35,608 nt of DNA from Entrophospora sp. SA101 (taxonomy: Eukaryota > Glomeromycota > Glomeromycetes > Entrophosporales > Entrophosporaceae). This document shows, piece by piece, positions 20,027-30,737 of this stretch. A model generated the notes under the pieces. It was not told where the DNA came from. It saw nothing but the letters and a program-made list of their open reading frames with translations, and did no database searches. The position numbers were made by a program, and so were the translations under genes. Each line of letters begins with the position of its first letter. The stretch's first letter is position 1. Location: positions 11,501 to 47,108 of the forward strand of contig CAUDNR010001236.1 of NCBI GenBank assembly GCA_958430865.1, read 5' to 3'.

Positions 20027-20990
20027 TTAATATCTCCTTGATGATGATGATGGACTGGATGATCTTTCACGTCTTCTACTACTCCCAATCCTACTTCTAG
20101 TTGATGTACGATCTCTTGTTTCTCTATCTGGCAAACTAACAGTTGTATTGACAGGTGGTCTTATAAATGCAAAATCACAGAATAACGTTTTACCAAGAAA
20201 TTTTGTTCCATTAATTCCATCAATTGCTTTCTTTGCTTCTTTATAAGTTTCATATTCAACTAATGCATACCCCTATATGCGTATATAAAATTTTTTTTGA
20301 GGAAAAATAAATGTCAAATTCTTAAAAAATTACACGTGCGTGAATAAATACCTTTGCATAACCAGTTCTACGATCTAAATTGAGATGTAAATTTTGTATT
20401 TCTCCATAATCTGCAAATTTATCTGTGACATCATCTTCTGTAGCTTCTTCATGAAGTCCCACAACAAGAACTATCCATCCTTCAACAGCTATATATATTA
20501 TATTAATTTTTATTTTTTTTAAAAAAATTAAAAGTTATCGTGAAATTTTGAAAAAATCAAACATTAACATCTTTGTGCTCGTCCTGTTACAGCATCTTCT
20601 TCCGTGGTCGATTCAAATTGATCGTATTTAGCGCTAGACCTCACACCATCTCTAGATTCTTATTCAAGAAAGAAAAAAAAAAGTATAAACTTCGAATCTT
20701 TTTTTAAACATTATTAATGAAATTTTAAAAAGTAAGATTTATTTAATAAAATACCTTTTGAATCACTTCTAAAACCACGTCCTTTACGTTTAACTGTAGA
20801 CGATCTAGAGTCTTTAACGCATAAAAAGATTAAATTAAAAAGCAATCAATATCAAAATTTTCAATAAAGTGAATAAGCGTCACTCTTTCAAGATCTAAAA
20901 GATCTATGACGCAATTTAACATTAACCTTCATCAACCATCATAGCATCATCATCATCGCCAGTATTTATGTCTATATCATAGTCTGTCAT
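20027..20990 (-). CDS. RBM8A: Y14/RBM8A-like exon junction complex protein
   Basis: Five minus-strand exons join in frame to 197 residues: 20927-20990, 20755-20811, 20569-20658, 20352-20488, 20027-20272. Landmarks in order: an acidic N-terminus ([20 protein letters not shown]), [19 protein letters not shown] directly before the [43 protein letters not shown] and a Ser/Arg-rich tail ([18 protein letters not shown]). This is the order of Y14, the partner of Mago in the exon junction complex deposited on spliced mRNA. The donor of exon 3 (AGAT|GTTAAT) is fixed by the QRSVEGW match. All introns are short, 63-110 bases. Confidence 0.92.
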
Positions 20991-21219
20991 TGTTTTTTTT
21001 AATTATTAATGTTTGATAAAAATAGTTTAATCTATTAAATGTAACACAACAAATTGATATGGTACAGCGGCTATAGATATAATAACATCTTTCAAATAGT
21101 ATTAGTTTGATCTGTAAGATCAAAGTATCACGTAATTAAAAAAAAAAAAATATATAAAAAAAAATATATAAAATAAAAAATGAAACTTGAATTCAAATCA
21201 AAATCAATAATAACAAATA
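20991..21219. promoter_or_regulatory. Divergent promoter region, RBM8A/decarboxylase
   Basis: The 229-base gap between two start codons on opposite strands carries both promoters. It is AT-rich with a long A-run (21139-21150) and a GATCTGTAAGATC imperfect palindrome (21109-21122). No defined factor site is recognised. Confidence 0.45.
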
Positions 21220-23346
21220 ATGGTGGATTGTGCGTATGTTGATTTATCTCCCGATGCAAAAGAACTTGATCAACTTGTTTCCCAAATGAAAGAATTGATG
21301 GTAAAATGCATGTATATATATTTTTATATAAAATATAAAATATAATTTTTTGCGAGAGAAAATTTAATATCTAATCCTTCTCACGTAACTCTTAATAAAT
21401 GTTTCCGTCTTAATTAATTTAGATGTAGATGAATGTAAAAAACCAGATTCATTGGTTGTAAACTATAAACCACCCGAAGAATTAAAACAATTAATAGATA
21501 TGGATTTACCATATAATGGTATTGGTATCAATGGTAAACCAGAATTAATTATTTGATAGTATTTTCTAAATTTTCTTTTTAATTTTCTATATTTTTTCAT
21601 TTTTTCATTTTTAAAAAAGGATTATTTCCAATAATACAAGATATATTAAAGTATAGTGTTAATACATGGCATTCTGGTTTTATGGATAAATTATATGCTG
21701 GAACTAATCCGGTTGGAATCATATCAGAAATGTTAATGGCTTTCCTGAATGGAAATTCTCATGTTTATCATGATTCACCTGTGTTCACATTGATTGAATA
21801 TTCTGTTTCTGAACATCTTGCTAAATTGTTAGATATGGGCGAGGTAATTATTACTATTACTATTATTATTTTATCACTGCCGTTACTATTATTTAAATTT
21901 TTTTTTCAAAGAAAATACATTTATAAAATTTTTGTTCTATATTAAAAATAAATAATCATAGAATTCTGGTGGTATAACATGTGCAGGGGGGGCATTTTCT
22001 AATCAATTGGCAATGATAACAGCAAGAAATAGTTTATATCCCGAGTTTAAAACAAAAGGATACTTTGGATTTAATAAGAAGTTAATGATTTTCACGTCTA
22101 ATCAAGGTCACTATTCAATTGAGAAGACAGCAATGACATTGGGGTTGGGTACTGAAAGTGTGATTAAAGTACCATGTGATGATCAAGGAAGAATGAAAGT
22201 TTATGAATTAGGTACATGTTGTGTCATATATTTCATATAATCACGTAATTGAATATTCACTTAAAAAAATAATTGTTTTTAGAGCTTTTAATCCAACAAT
22301 CCTTTGCACGTGACGAAACTCCATTCTTCGTAAATGCAACAACCGGTACCACAGTACTTGTATGTATTATTTGCTAATATACTTTAGTAAATTATAATGA
22401 ATATTTATTATTATCATTCAACTAAATTATATTTAATAATGACATTAGGGATCATTTGATCCATTAAGAGAGATAGGGAAAATTGCTAAAAGGTATAATT
22501 TATGGTTTCATGTTGATGGATCATGGGGAGCAAGCCTAATATTTTCAGAAAAATATAAAAAATTGATAGATGGAACTAGTTTGGTTTGTTTATATATATA
22601 TATATATATATCTCCATTCAGTTTTTATTAAAAAACACATGATTAACTAATTATTTATTTTAATTCAAACCATTTTTTAAAAGGCTGATACATTAGTAAT
22701 CAATCCTCATAAAATGCTTGGAATACCGTTACAATGTTCGTTTTTACTCGCAAAAGATAAATCAATATTTTCAAAGAACAATTCACTGGAAGCAAAATAT
22801 TTATTTCATGGCAATAAATATGATTTAAGTGATGGTACAGTTGGTTGTGGTAGAAGACCTGATGCTGTCAAGTTGTTTATTGGATGGAAAATATTTGGTA
22901 TAAAAGGTTATGGTAGTCGTATCGACCATGCTTTTCAGATGACAAATTACTTCGTCGCGTTGATAAAAAAAAACAATTCAAAATTTAAATTGGTATTGGA
23001 CGAACCGCCAAGTTTACAAACTTGTTTTTGGTATATACCTAGCAAAGAAATATTGGAATTAGAAAAATTAAATCATCAGTTGTATAAAGATAAATTATCA
23101 AAGATCACAAAAGAAATACATAAAAAAATTTATGAAAATGGAAAATACATGATTGATTATGCACCAACAATTCTAAAGGGTGTTGAATTACCTTTTTTTT
23201 TTAGAGTTGTAGTGAATTCACCTTCAGTATGTGAGAAAGATTTGGAAAATTTGTTAAAGGAAATTGAAAGTATTGGTAAAGATGTTACTATGAAACTATT
23301 TGAAAATATTAACAAGTCAACCGATCGAAAAATTAATGATAGATAA
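21220..23346 (+). CDS. PLP-dependent glutamate/cysteine-sulfinate decarboxylase-like protein
   Basis: Seven exons: 21220-21300, 21423-21533, 21620-21843, 21962-22211, 22283-22359, 22449-22583, 22684-23346. Group II decarboxylase signatures: YHDSPVFTLIE, GGAFSNQLAMITARN, SNQGHYSIEKTAMTLGLG, FVNATTGTTVLGSFDP, WFHVDGSWG (cofactor-binding Asp), and NPHKMLGIPLQCS with the Lys that forms the Schiff base with pyridoxal phosphate, then FRVVVNSP near the end. Likely reaction: decarboxylation of glutamate, aspartate or cysteine sulfinate; the substrate cannot be read from sequence. Exons 2-7 join in frame, but exon 1 (phase 0) does not match exon 2, which needs one extra base. A GC donor, a missed micro-exon or an indel could explain this. 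Confidence 0.88.
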
Positions 23347-23679
23347 AAATAAATGGTATTAAATAAAAAAGGAAGAAGATTCATAATTTATTTAAATCAT
23401 GTAAAAAGAGCATCTTCATCTTCATCATTAGATTGTTAAAAAAAATTTTAAAAGATATTTATTTATTTAGCATTATTTATGGAATGTTTATTTTTTTAGA
23501 AATTATGAAATTTCATTAATTAATGTAGAATTATACTCGTACATACATTTGTATAAAGAATAGAATCCAAAGTACTTGTTAATTATTTTACCAACAATAA
23601 ATTTATTGTTATAATGATCAACTGAAGCTCATGTTTAAAATGATCATTGTACATCACCCAACTATATAAATGCTATACC

Positions 23680-24110
23680 AAAACGGTTAAAATTATCATG
23701 CATCAATGATAGTTGCTCATTTAAAGATAGCAGCCTATTTAATAACCTAGGTTTACAACTGAGTACATGTACATACACCTGCCCAGAAAAAATGTTCTAA
23801 TCGCCTAGACTCAAATTTTATCAGATGAGCCTGACTTGCAACTATATTGATACCGCACGAGATTGATTCAACCCAGAACCGTTACCATGCATCAATAACC
23901 ATTGCTCTTCATTTAAAGCATGGGGTTAACCATGCCAAGTATGTGTGTACCTGTTATCTTGATAATTCATAATAAAATACCAACGATGCATGGAAACCTG
24001 CAAGTTTACATGTAATTGCATATTCATAAAATATCCCAAAAACCTGGAATTTTGCCAAACCAAGCCAGACTTGCAATTACATCAATATATTTGCACGGTA
24101 GTTAACTGCT
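23680..24110. repeat. Two diverged direct repeats of about 190-240 bp
   Basis: Unit 1 (about 23690-23870) and unit 2 (about 23880-24110) share, in the same order, ATGCATCAAT..TTGCTC..TTCATTTAAAG, an AACCT..GTTTACA..GTACATGTA-like block, and GAGCC(T)GACTTGCAA(C/T)TA. Spacing differs, so indels separate the copies. Confidence 0.4.
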
Positions 24111-24824
24111 TAGCCAAATATCAGTGCTTCTTCATAATAAAATAAAATTGCTCCAATATCTGTTGTCCCCTGGCCACCACACGGAGGTGCCAGGTTGTCT
24201 ACCATCATGTATAGTTTTTGTTTGTTAGTTTTCGCCTAGTTCTCTCTGAACCATTTGTTTTGTTCATTTTGTTCAAATAGAATATCAAGTATCACAATAT
24301 AATATATATTAATATTTTTTCTCACCAAATAAAACTTTAGTAATTTAAGTTTCAACTGACCCTCTTCATTGTATTGCAAGAGGCAGAATAGGTGGATAGA
24401 TAAAGCCTCCCAATCCTTTTCTTGAATCACAATCTAAATGAATAAGGAGCATACCAGCAAAGCAAACATCTGTACTACTAAGGATTTCAGATCACGTAAT
24501 AATTATTACTATAATAATAAATTGAAAAATACATATAACTGACTGTACTTTTCCAAATGTCATAAAATAATTATTCCCGATTGCATTCAACAGTATTTGA
24601 AAAAGTTGCACTCAAAACCCCTCATTGTTATCAAATTAATCTTATTGAAGATCAACTTGAAATAATGCCTCCAAGTCATGAAATGTATCACTTGACTTTC
24701 ATTTAGTTGTAACATTTGCTTTTCTGTGTGATAAGGCCAAAGATAAAAAAAATTATTTAGATGAAAAGAAGTTGAAATTAGTGTGTAAGTTGGCAATTGG
24801 TACCATACTCACAGAAACTTGGTT

Positions 24825-24874
24825 GGAAAATATGGTGGTTCCCAAGTATGTTCATGCAAACCATCATATTTTCC
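24825..24874. other. Perfect-looking hairpin, 16-bp stem
   Basis: GGAAAATATGGTGGTT (24825-24840) pairs with AACCATCATATTTTCC (24859-24874), with 15 of 16 positions complementary and an 18-base loop. It may be the centre of a small foldback element or a structured transcript; position gives no hint. Confidence 0.5.
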
Positions 24875-25365
24875 TTCTTCTACTGGTGGCATTATTGGTC
24901 CTGACACTTCTGATATTCTTAAGACTATAAAGATAACTTACATTTATTGCAATTTTTTTTTTAATTTTGATGTGGTCTTCATTTTTTATTTTGGAAATGG
25001 GGTACATTATCAGATGAAGATAAATGAAAAGTATTCCATCAGTTGCGTCAAATTATGAGTTCACCTCGGAGTATCCATAGGAAAATGCTATGATGGATGG
25101 AAGAAGGAGTTGATGTAGGTGGACTGGTGATGATGTGTATTTGCTTTTCTTTGCTTATTATGCCTATCTAGGAAGGAGTATCAATTGATCCATTTAAAGA
25201 ATCTATGTATGTGGTACTAATAATGATATCATTTAGCAAGAGCTTGTAACCCCTCCAAAATTCTTTCAAAAATTCTTCCTAAATTTAAAATTGATATGCA
25301 TTTACCAATAAATATGAAGTAACACCTTTCTGCAGAATCATTATCATGGTAAATCATTAGCATTT

Positions 25366-25804
25366 GATATTTATAAGGCTTCAAACAGATCAGATCAGGT
25401 TTGGAAAAAATCTGATCCGATCTGGTTCTTTAAAATATTGGATAGAATCTGGTCTGGAATCTGATCTGATCTGGAATCTGAGATCTAATTTGAGATATTA
25501 TGTATAAATAATAATAATAAAATTCATAAAAAATATTTATGAAAGAAATTATGAATTAAGAATTTCTATCTGATCTGATTCAAGATCTGATCTAAGGTTG
25601 TTTGCCAAAACCTCTTAATGACTGTGAAACTCTGCCAAAACTCTAATAAACAATTAGCATCTAACTTGCCAAAACTCTTCCAATTGTCAAAACCCCAAAA
25701 TGAGAAAAAATAAATGTGTAACATATCGAAACTCTGCTGATTGATCTCTGGAGGAGTTTTGGCAAGAAACCATAATCTGATCTGTTTGGAGCCTTAGATA
25801 TTTA
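25366..25804. mobile_element. hAT-like MITE, 423 bp, with 8-bp TSD and subterminal repeats
   Basis: The element is 25374-25796. Ends read TAAGGCT(T/C)CAAACAGATC on both sides in inverted orientation, flanked by a perfect 8-base direct repeat GATATTTA (25366-25373, 25797-25804), as for hAT elements. The first 130 bases and the interior near 25567-25595 are packed with ATCTGATC/GATCTG words in both orientations, like transposase-binding subterminal repeats of hAT elements. A second inverted repeat (TTGCCAAAAC(C)TC near 25602 and GAGGAGTTTTGGCAA near 25752) lies inside, suggesting a nested foldback. No coding capacity. Confidence 0.85.
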
Positions 25805-26937
25805 ATAATGGCTTGACTAATACTAAATGAAATTGATTAACATTTTCCATTACTTAGGTTTTCATTCAATAAGCAGAAAAACAAAACAACCTTTTAATAA
25901 TGAATGTAGTTATGCACAAAAATTTCAATACTAGTCTTACACTAGTGTGAGATTGTAACCGATTGCCCGTTAATATTGACCAATTAGAACAAGCTTACTA
26001 CGGAAGTCATGTGATGCGCTAAATATTACATCACGATTAACGATCATTCATTGTACGGTTGCGCCACACATTGCGCCACATTATACATGTAGATCATTAC
26101 ATTAACTTATCTTAGACTAATTGCCAACAGTACTTAGTATTAGTACTGTAGAGTAGGAACTGCGCAGTATAGAGTATTTTTGGAAGGCTCCTAGCTGTGT
26201 GCAAAGATGGAGGCCTTGGAAATTTAGGAACCTTTAGCACTCACGCATGATAATAACTTTTATAATAATTATAATAATAGTCATAACACTCACTACTAAT
26301 AAACAACGAAGCAGGTCATAAAAGTATACATTGAAGAATCAAAAAATTCCAACAAATCATCAAGTATTATAAAGACTATTATACATATGACTATTTTCTG
26401 AAAAAAAAATTTTTGATAATAAAATATCATAATAATAATTATATTATTGAAGGAGTTAATATTTATGTTTGTGGAAGGACAGCTCAAATGATAAAATGTT
26501 CACAGCACAAAATGCATCCATTGTTAAATACAAAATAAGAAGGCTAGAATTTATGGGTAAATATAAATAAATTATAAATTATACATTGAGTGTGATATTA
26601 TTTAATATTAATGTTTATTAATAAATTAAAGTAAGTAAACACGTACAAACGACGATGTCATCACTATCATATTGAAGACAGTAATGTAGTAATATGTTTT
26701 TTTCTGTAATATTCAATATTTATTTTTGTATCTATTTTTATTAATTATATATATTTAGGAATATTTTATTAGTGAATTTGATTTTATTCATTTAATTATT
26801 TATCAAATATTGGATCTGATGGTAATGTTTTTTAATATATAAGTTGAAAAAAAAAGTTTTTTTTTGTTTTTAAAGTTTCATTAATGATTATCATTACTTG
26901 AGCAACGCAATATCTTTATTTATATATATATATTACA
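25805..26937. other. Intergenic, no gene seen
   Basis: Contains a moderately GC-richer patch (25950-26240) with a repeated TTGCGCCACA (26059 and 26071) and TAGTATTAGTACTGTA, otherwise AT-rich. I found no tRNA cloverleaf or credible ORF. The minus-strand 63-codon ORF at 26296 is low complexity. Confidence 0.4.
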
Positions 26938-27469
26938 ATGTCAATTTCTATAATCCACATACCAGATGGTATAATTTTTTAATAGGTATCTTTTTAATTC
27001 AATTAGAATAGTGAGTTTTGGATTAATTATTACCGCCATAATAAAATCAGCCTTATGGATGGATGTGTTTATGTCTAAGAAAGCTAAAGGTAATAATAAT
27101 AATTTAGTGTGTTAAAAGGACTCTCTCGTTAGTAAATGAATATATTTAATATTACAAATCAGTAAATAATTATATATATATATTTTTTTATATAAGCCAA
27201 ATTTCAAGTATAAGAATACGCACATAAACATAAATCAGAGCAGAAGGTCATCTCAATTGGTTGAATATTTTATTAATTAATCAAATCAAGGAATTTTAAC
27301 GTGAGTGGTTGGTATTTAAATTGCCAATGATCTTTAAGGTCTACGTGATAACAATATGCGATCTTTTATTATGACAAATGATGGAACTTTAGCTTTCGAA
27401 TGAATTCAAGATCATCAACTTATCCCAATGATTGGCGGAATTGCAAATTTCTGGATGCAAAATCAGCTA
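26938..27469 (+). pseudogene. Possible remnant of a split gene
   Basis: A stretch at 27005-27089 (VSFGLIITAIIKSALWMDVF followed by MSKKAK and a GGTAAT donor) looks like a coding exon with a membrane segment. After an AT-rich gap, 27338-27469 reads RDNNMRSFIMTNDGTLAFE, TGA, then IQDHQLIPMIGGIANFWMQN and is cut by the 27470 MITE. One stop, no coherent start and the MITE suggest a decayed gene. Family not recognised, and the two parts may be unrelated. Confidence 0.3.
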
Positions 27470-27828
27470 CACTCCCCTACCAAAAGTATCCGGACACCTA
27501 TTTTTATTAATAACACAAAAATCCACATAATAAATATACACAAAATTTATATCAATATGTAGCTCAGGTTTTAGTGAATATTTATGCAATAAAAACTGAT
27601 CTGTGAATTTTTGAATAAATTTTGATTATCACCAAAAATTCTTTTTTTAAATCGGATTTCTTTTTTTTTTTTATTAAAATATCATTTATATAATATTATT
27701 ATGAAATTTTGCATGAATATTCATCAAAACCCGAGCTACATATTGATATAAATTTTATGTATAGTTATTATGTGGATTTTTGTGTTATTAGTAAAAATAG
27801 GTGTCCGGATACTTTTGGTAGGGGAGTG
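27468..27828. mobile_element. Tc1-type foldback MITE, about 359 bp
   Basis: Very long inverted repeats: CACTCCCCTACCAAAAGTAT followed by CCGGACACC at 27470, mirrored by GGTGTCCGG and ATACTTTTGGTAGGGGAGTG ending at 27828. The arms continue for more than 130 bases each (shared CACATAATAA, ATATCAATATGTAGCTC) around a T-rich centre. The AAAAGTATCCGGACAC terminus resembles Tc1-family ends. The left flank is TA; the right flank is TTA with one extra base, so the target duplication is imperfect. Noncoding. Confidence 0.8.
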
Positions 27829-27905
27829 TTAATTTATATATATTTAGGGTATCTCAATTCAGTAGGGGAGTGTTAATTTATATATATTTAGGGTATCTCA
27901 ATTCA
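27818..27905. repeat. 44-bp direct tandem duplication at MITE end
   Basis: Two adjacent 44-base units (27818-27861, 27862-27905), GTAGGGGAGTGTTAATTTAT followed by ATATATTTAGGGTATCTCAATTCA, appear identical. Each starts with the last 11 bases of the MITE terminus, so the duplication arose after the insertion. Confidence 0.9.
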
Positions 27906-28245
27906 TGAATCAATGTACAATCAATGAATCAGTATGAATTATTATTTCTTATTATTTATTAATAAACGATTACTAATAATATCTTATTTCTTATTATCAA
28001 AAACATAATAACCTGTCAAAGTCCAACTACATATCGATAATTTATTTGCAAATAAGAGCAATAAAAATCGAGGTTCAAAGACCAATATTGGTGGAGACAT
28101 ATTTGGACATGAAGCCTTCAGATTGGAAGAGTTTTTTATCCAAAGATAACACCAAGAAAATTCTTTAATTGACAGTGACAATGACAATGTAAATAGTGTA
28201 AAAAAAGAGCTTGCAGATTTTACAATTGATGAATTTTAACTACAG

Positions 28246-28342
28246 TGAACTCAAATTCTTTACATATCAATTATTTATTACAAGCATATACAGAATATGG
28301 AGAACTTGAGGATTATAATGATGGTTGTGTTATTTTCGAAAG
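28246..28342 (+). other. Possible orphan exon, present in both units (also 31339-31435)
   Basis: Bounded by CTACAG and AAAG|GTTAGT, this open stretch reads INYLLQAYTEYGELEDYNDG, then CVIFER, which looks like real helical protein (TPR-like in feel). No neighbouring exon was found. It is probably the left-over of a gene cut at the duplication edge, or chance. Confidence 0.25.
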
Positions 28343-28682
28343 GTTAGTAAATAGATGGTTTGAGAATATAATATATAATTTTTTTTGTATTTCTTTTAAC
28401 CATCATCAAGTGCATCTCCAATGACCAAAAAAAAATAGGTTTCAACCAAAATTAATTTGCACATTATTTTTATAAAGATTGATGATTTTACCACAGCTGA
28501 CATGTTTACCTAGCTTGTTTACAAAAAAATATAGATGTTTGTTTGTTTATTCAAGATGTCTATTAATTATCACATCTCAATTAATAAAAATATTAAAGAT
28601 ATGAAATTTTACACATGATTCGATGCAAAATAGAATTTTTTATTTAATTGTTACCAAAAGAATGTTTTTGTGAAATTAATTT

Positions 28683-29081
28683 TTAAACGAGTCCACTAGT
28701 ACCAGCTTGCTGATTTTTCTTTGCCAAAACTTCACTAATCTTTGTATTAACTTCAAAAAATTTAGCTACACATCTATCAATACACACTGATTCACCTTTA
28801 TTTAAATCTTCTTCAATATATTTTGGTGGTATGCATTTTTTAAAACATGAATCTACAATACTACACAATAATAATAATAAAAAATATGTAAAATTGTTAT
28901 AAAAAACCCATTTTTTCAAAATGGTTTTGTTTGAGAATTAATTTTTTCCATTTTTTTTTTTTTACCGATAAAAAGTATCAGTCACCATTTCAAGTTCTTG
29001 TTCAACCATTGCCATATTTTGTGGATTGACTGCTTGTTGTTGTTGTTGTTGTTGAACTCCAAATGGATGCATAAACGACAT
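28683..29081 (-). CDS. TIM10: TIM10 small translocase chaperone, copy 1
   Basis: Two minus-strand exons, 28966-29081 and 28683-28860, encode 97 residues. The N-terminus MSFMHPFGVQQQQQQAV leads into VEQELEMVTDTFYR|IVDSC, then the twin CX3C signature CFKKC ... CIDRC with GESVCIDRCVAKFFEVN between and after, ending in KKNQQAGTSGLV. This is the Tim10 form of the small Tim family: with Tim9 it forms the hexameric intermembrane-space chaperone for carrier precursors, with disulfides within the twin CX3C. Length is normal. The 105-base intron interrupts the Arg codon before IVDSC. It is divergent from the KEN/D-box gene 197 bases away. Confidence 0.93.
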
Positions 29082-29196
29082 TTTTTTATTAATTTAATTT
29101 TTAGGTGTAAAAAAAAAAATTTTTGAAATGATTATCATTAATATTATCTTTATGTAACAAACAACTTTAAAAAAGTTTGTGTAAACCGCGTGTGTG

Positions 29197-29243
<47 letters not shown>

Positions 29244-29278
29244 ATAATAACAAATAATGAAATTATTGTTTTTAAAAG
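29082..29278. promoter_or_regulatory. Divergent promoter with (TA)19 tract, copy 1
   Basis: The 197 bases between the TIM10 start and the securin-like start contain a pure TA dinucleotide tract at 29203-29240, preceded by GTGTGTATATG. Both genes must use this region. It is repeated unchanged at 32175-32371, with the TA tract at 32296-32333. Confidence 0.7.
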
Positions 29279-29922
29279 ATGTCACGAGAAAAAGAAAATT
29301 CTAAATTGTTTAACACGCCTTTACGAAATGCTGCTACCAACAACAATAAAACAACTCCAGTGACCCCAGTAACTCCGACTGCTAGACGTATTGCTTTAAG
29401 CAATAAAACGAATACAAATAACAATATAAAACTTTTTAATTTTGATATCTTCAACAACAGAAACAATAATAATAAGAATAATAATAAATTTAATAATAAG
29501 AATAATAATGATGATGAGATTTTCAGCAATAACAGTAATAATAGTAATAAAGTTAACAATGATAATGAAGATAATATCAATGGTCCTATTAATAGTAATA
29601 ATAATAATCACGAAAATGAAATTTATAGTGATGATGATGATATAGAATATTGCCCACCACCCGTCCAAGGTTTTTAATTTTTAATTTCTATTTTAATATT
29701 TCAATTCAATTTTTAAATACATATACATACATACATACATATTAATATTTATTTTTTTTTATAGGATTATTTGATGATCCGTTTGATGATGACGAAGATT
29801 TAAAGGTTGATATAAGCTTTTTTCGTTGTCCACTTAATGTTGCTGCATTTGATTTCGTGAATAGTGGGATGGGTGGTGGCAATTACGATGATTATATTGA
29901 AAGTGAAAGAGATGATTATTAG
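29279..29922 (+). CDS. Securin-like APC/C substrate candidate, copy 1
   Basis: Exons 29279-29669 and 29765-29922 encode 182 residues. Visible degrons: a KEN box at residues 5-7 (SREKENS) and a full D-box at 37-45 (RIALSNKTN, RxxLxxxxN). Cdk-type sites lie near them (TPLR at 13-16; TPVTPVTPTAR at 26-36). A long Asn-rich middle follows, then DDDDIEYCPPPVQGLFDDPF across the splice, an acidic segment resembling the C-terminal separase-binding region of fungal securins (Pds1/Cut2), which keep separase inactive until anaphase. Overall length and the order KEN, D-box, acidic tail fit securin; the protein is otherwise disordered. Securins diverge strongly, so another APC/C substrate is possible. Confidence 0.6.
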
Positions 29923-30737
29923 CTTAATAAAAATTCTAATGACATGGGATAAGGAAAATCGAAATTTACAAATGAGAGAATGATATTTATTATATTATGC
30001 TACTTTTAAATTCCGTTTCTATTTGAGGCCAATTATATTTATAATTTCAATTTATGGAATTAATGAAATGAATGAATGATGGCAATGATGATGATGATTA
30101 TTCATTTGGCGATGAACAAATTTTAGATGAAAGAAGTGACTTTCTTTTCTTCCTCTCTTCACTAAATATAAATCAAAAACTTAATTATACATGCATGTCT
30201 TTTATTAATTGCATTTTTTTTTAAAAGAAAAGAATTATACGGTGTTTGATAATTTGGTTTTTACATATGGATTTGATATTTTTCTGTGTTAAAAACAATT
30301 TGTATGATTTTTTTATTTGAAATCATCAGTTTATTAAATCTTGTCAAATCTTGGCTAAAGAAATACAAATAAGGAAAATTTGCTACATAATTTATGATCC
30401 ACTTTTATATTAGCTTTAAAAAAAACTTTGTTACAAATAGTAAAATATAAAACACTAAGGTTTTTAATTTATTTATTATTATTATGGATGATCAACATTG
30501 TATTTGGATCACATAAATAGGTTGGTTATATGCGAAGTTGTGTGTACTATTCTATTTTGGATGGTTCCAAAAGGGAAGAATGCTTGTCTGATTAAAATTC
30601 AATAAAAATATATCAGTTATCAGTTACATTATATTAATTATAATTTTGACACATTTTAAGAACAAAATTTTTACAAGTAACAGGAAAGCAATACTTTTAT
30701 TTGCCATGAATTTCAATATATTGTAGTGATTTGGATG
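29923..30737. other. Intergenic part of duplicated unit 1
   Basis: AT-rich downstream sequence with no credible gene; the corresponding part of unit 2 is 33016-33830. An ATAC microsatellite lies in the securin-like intron (about 29718-29740), not here. Confidence 0.5.

Larger units (their letters stand above)
23347..25373. other. 2-kb region without an intact gene
   Basis: No convincing gene. It contains two diverged direct repeats (23680-24110) and one hairpin (24825-24874), listed separately. On the minus strand around 24780-24920 a stop-interrupted frame (EVSGPIMPPVEEGKYDGLHE) looks protein-like and may be an eroded repeat gene. Composition is less AT-rich than in other gaps, as in old transposon sequence. 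Confidence 0.4.

Noticed and set aside
24819..25058. 79-codon plus-strand ORF
   Set aside because: Starts in the hairpin and becomes low complexity; the opposite strand looks equally or more protein-like, so neither is supported.
28072..28084. GGTTCAAAGACC as a tRNA T-arm
   Set aside because: No acceptor, D or anticodon arms can be drawn around it.
29272..29677. Overlapping Leu-, Ile- or Met-rich ORFs on both strands over the securin-like exon (and the same at 32365-32770)
   Set aside because: They are shadows of AAT/AAC codon runs in the real exon, with single-residue-dominated composition.
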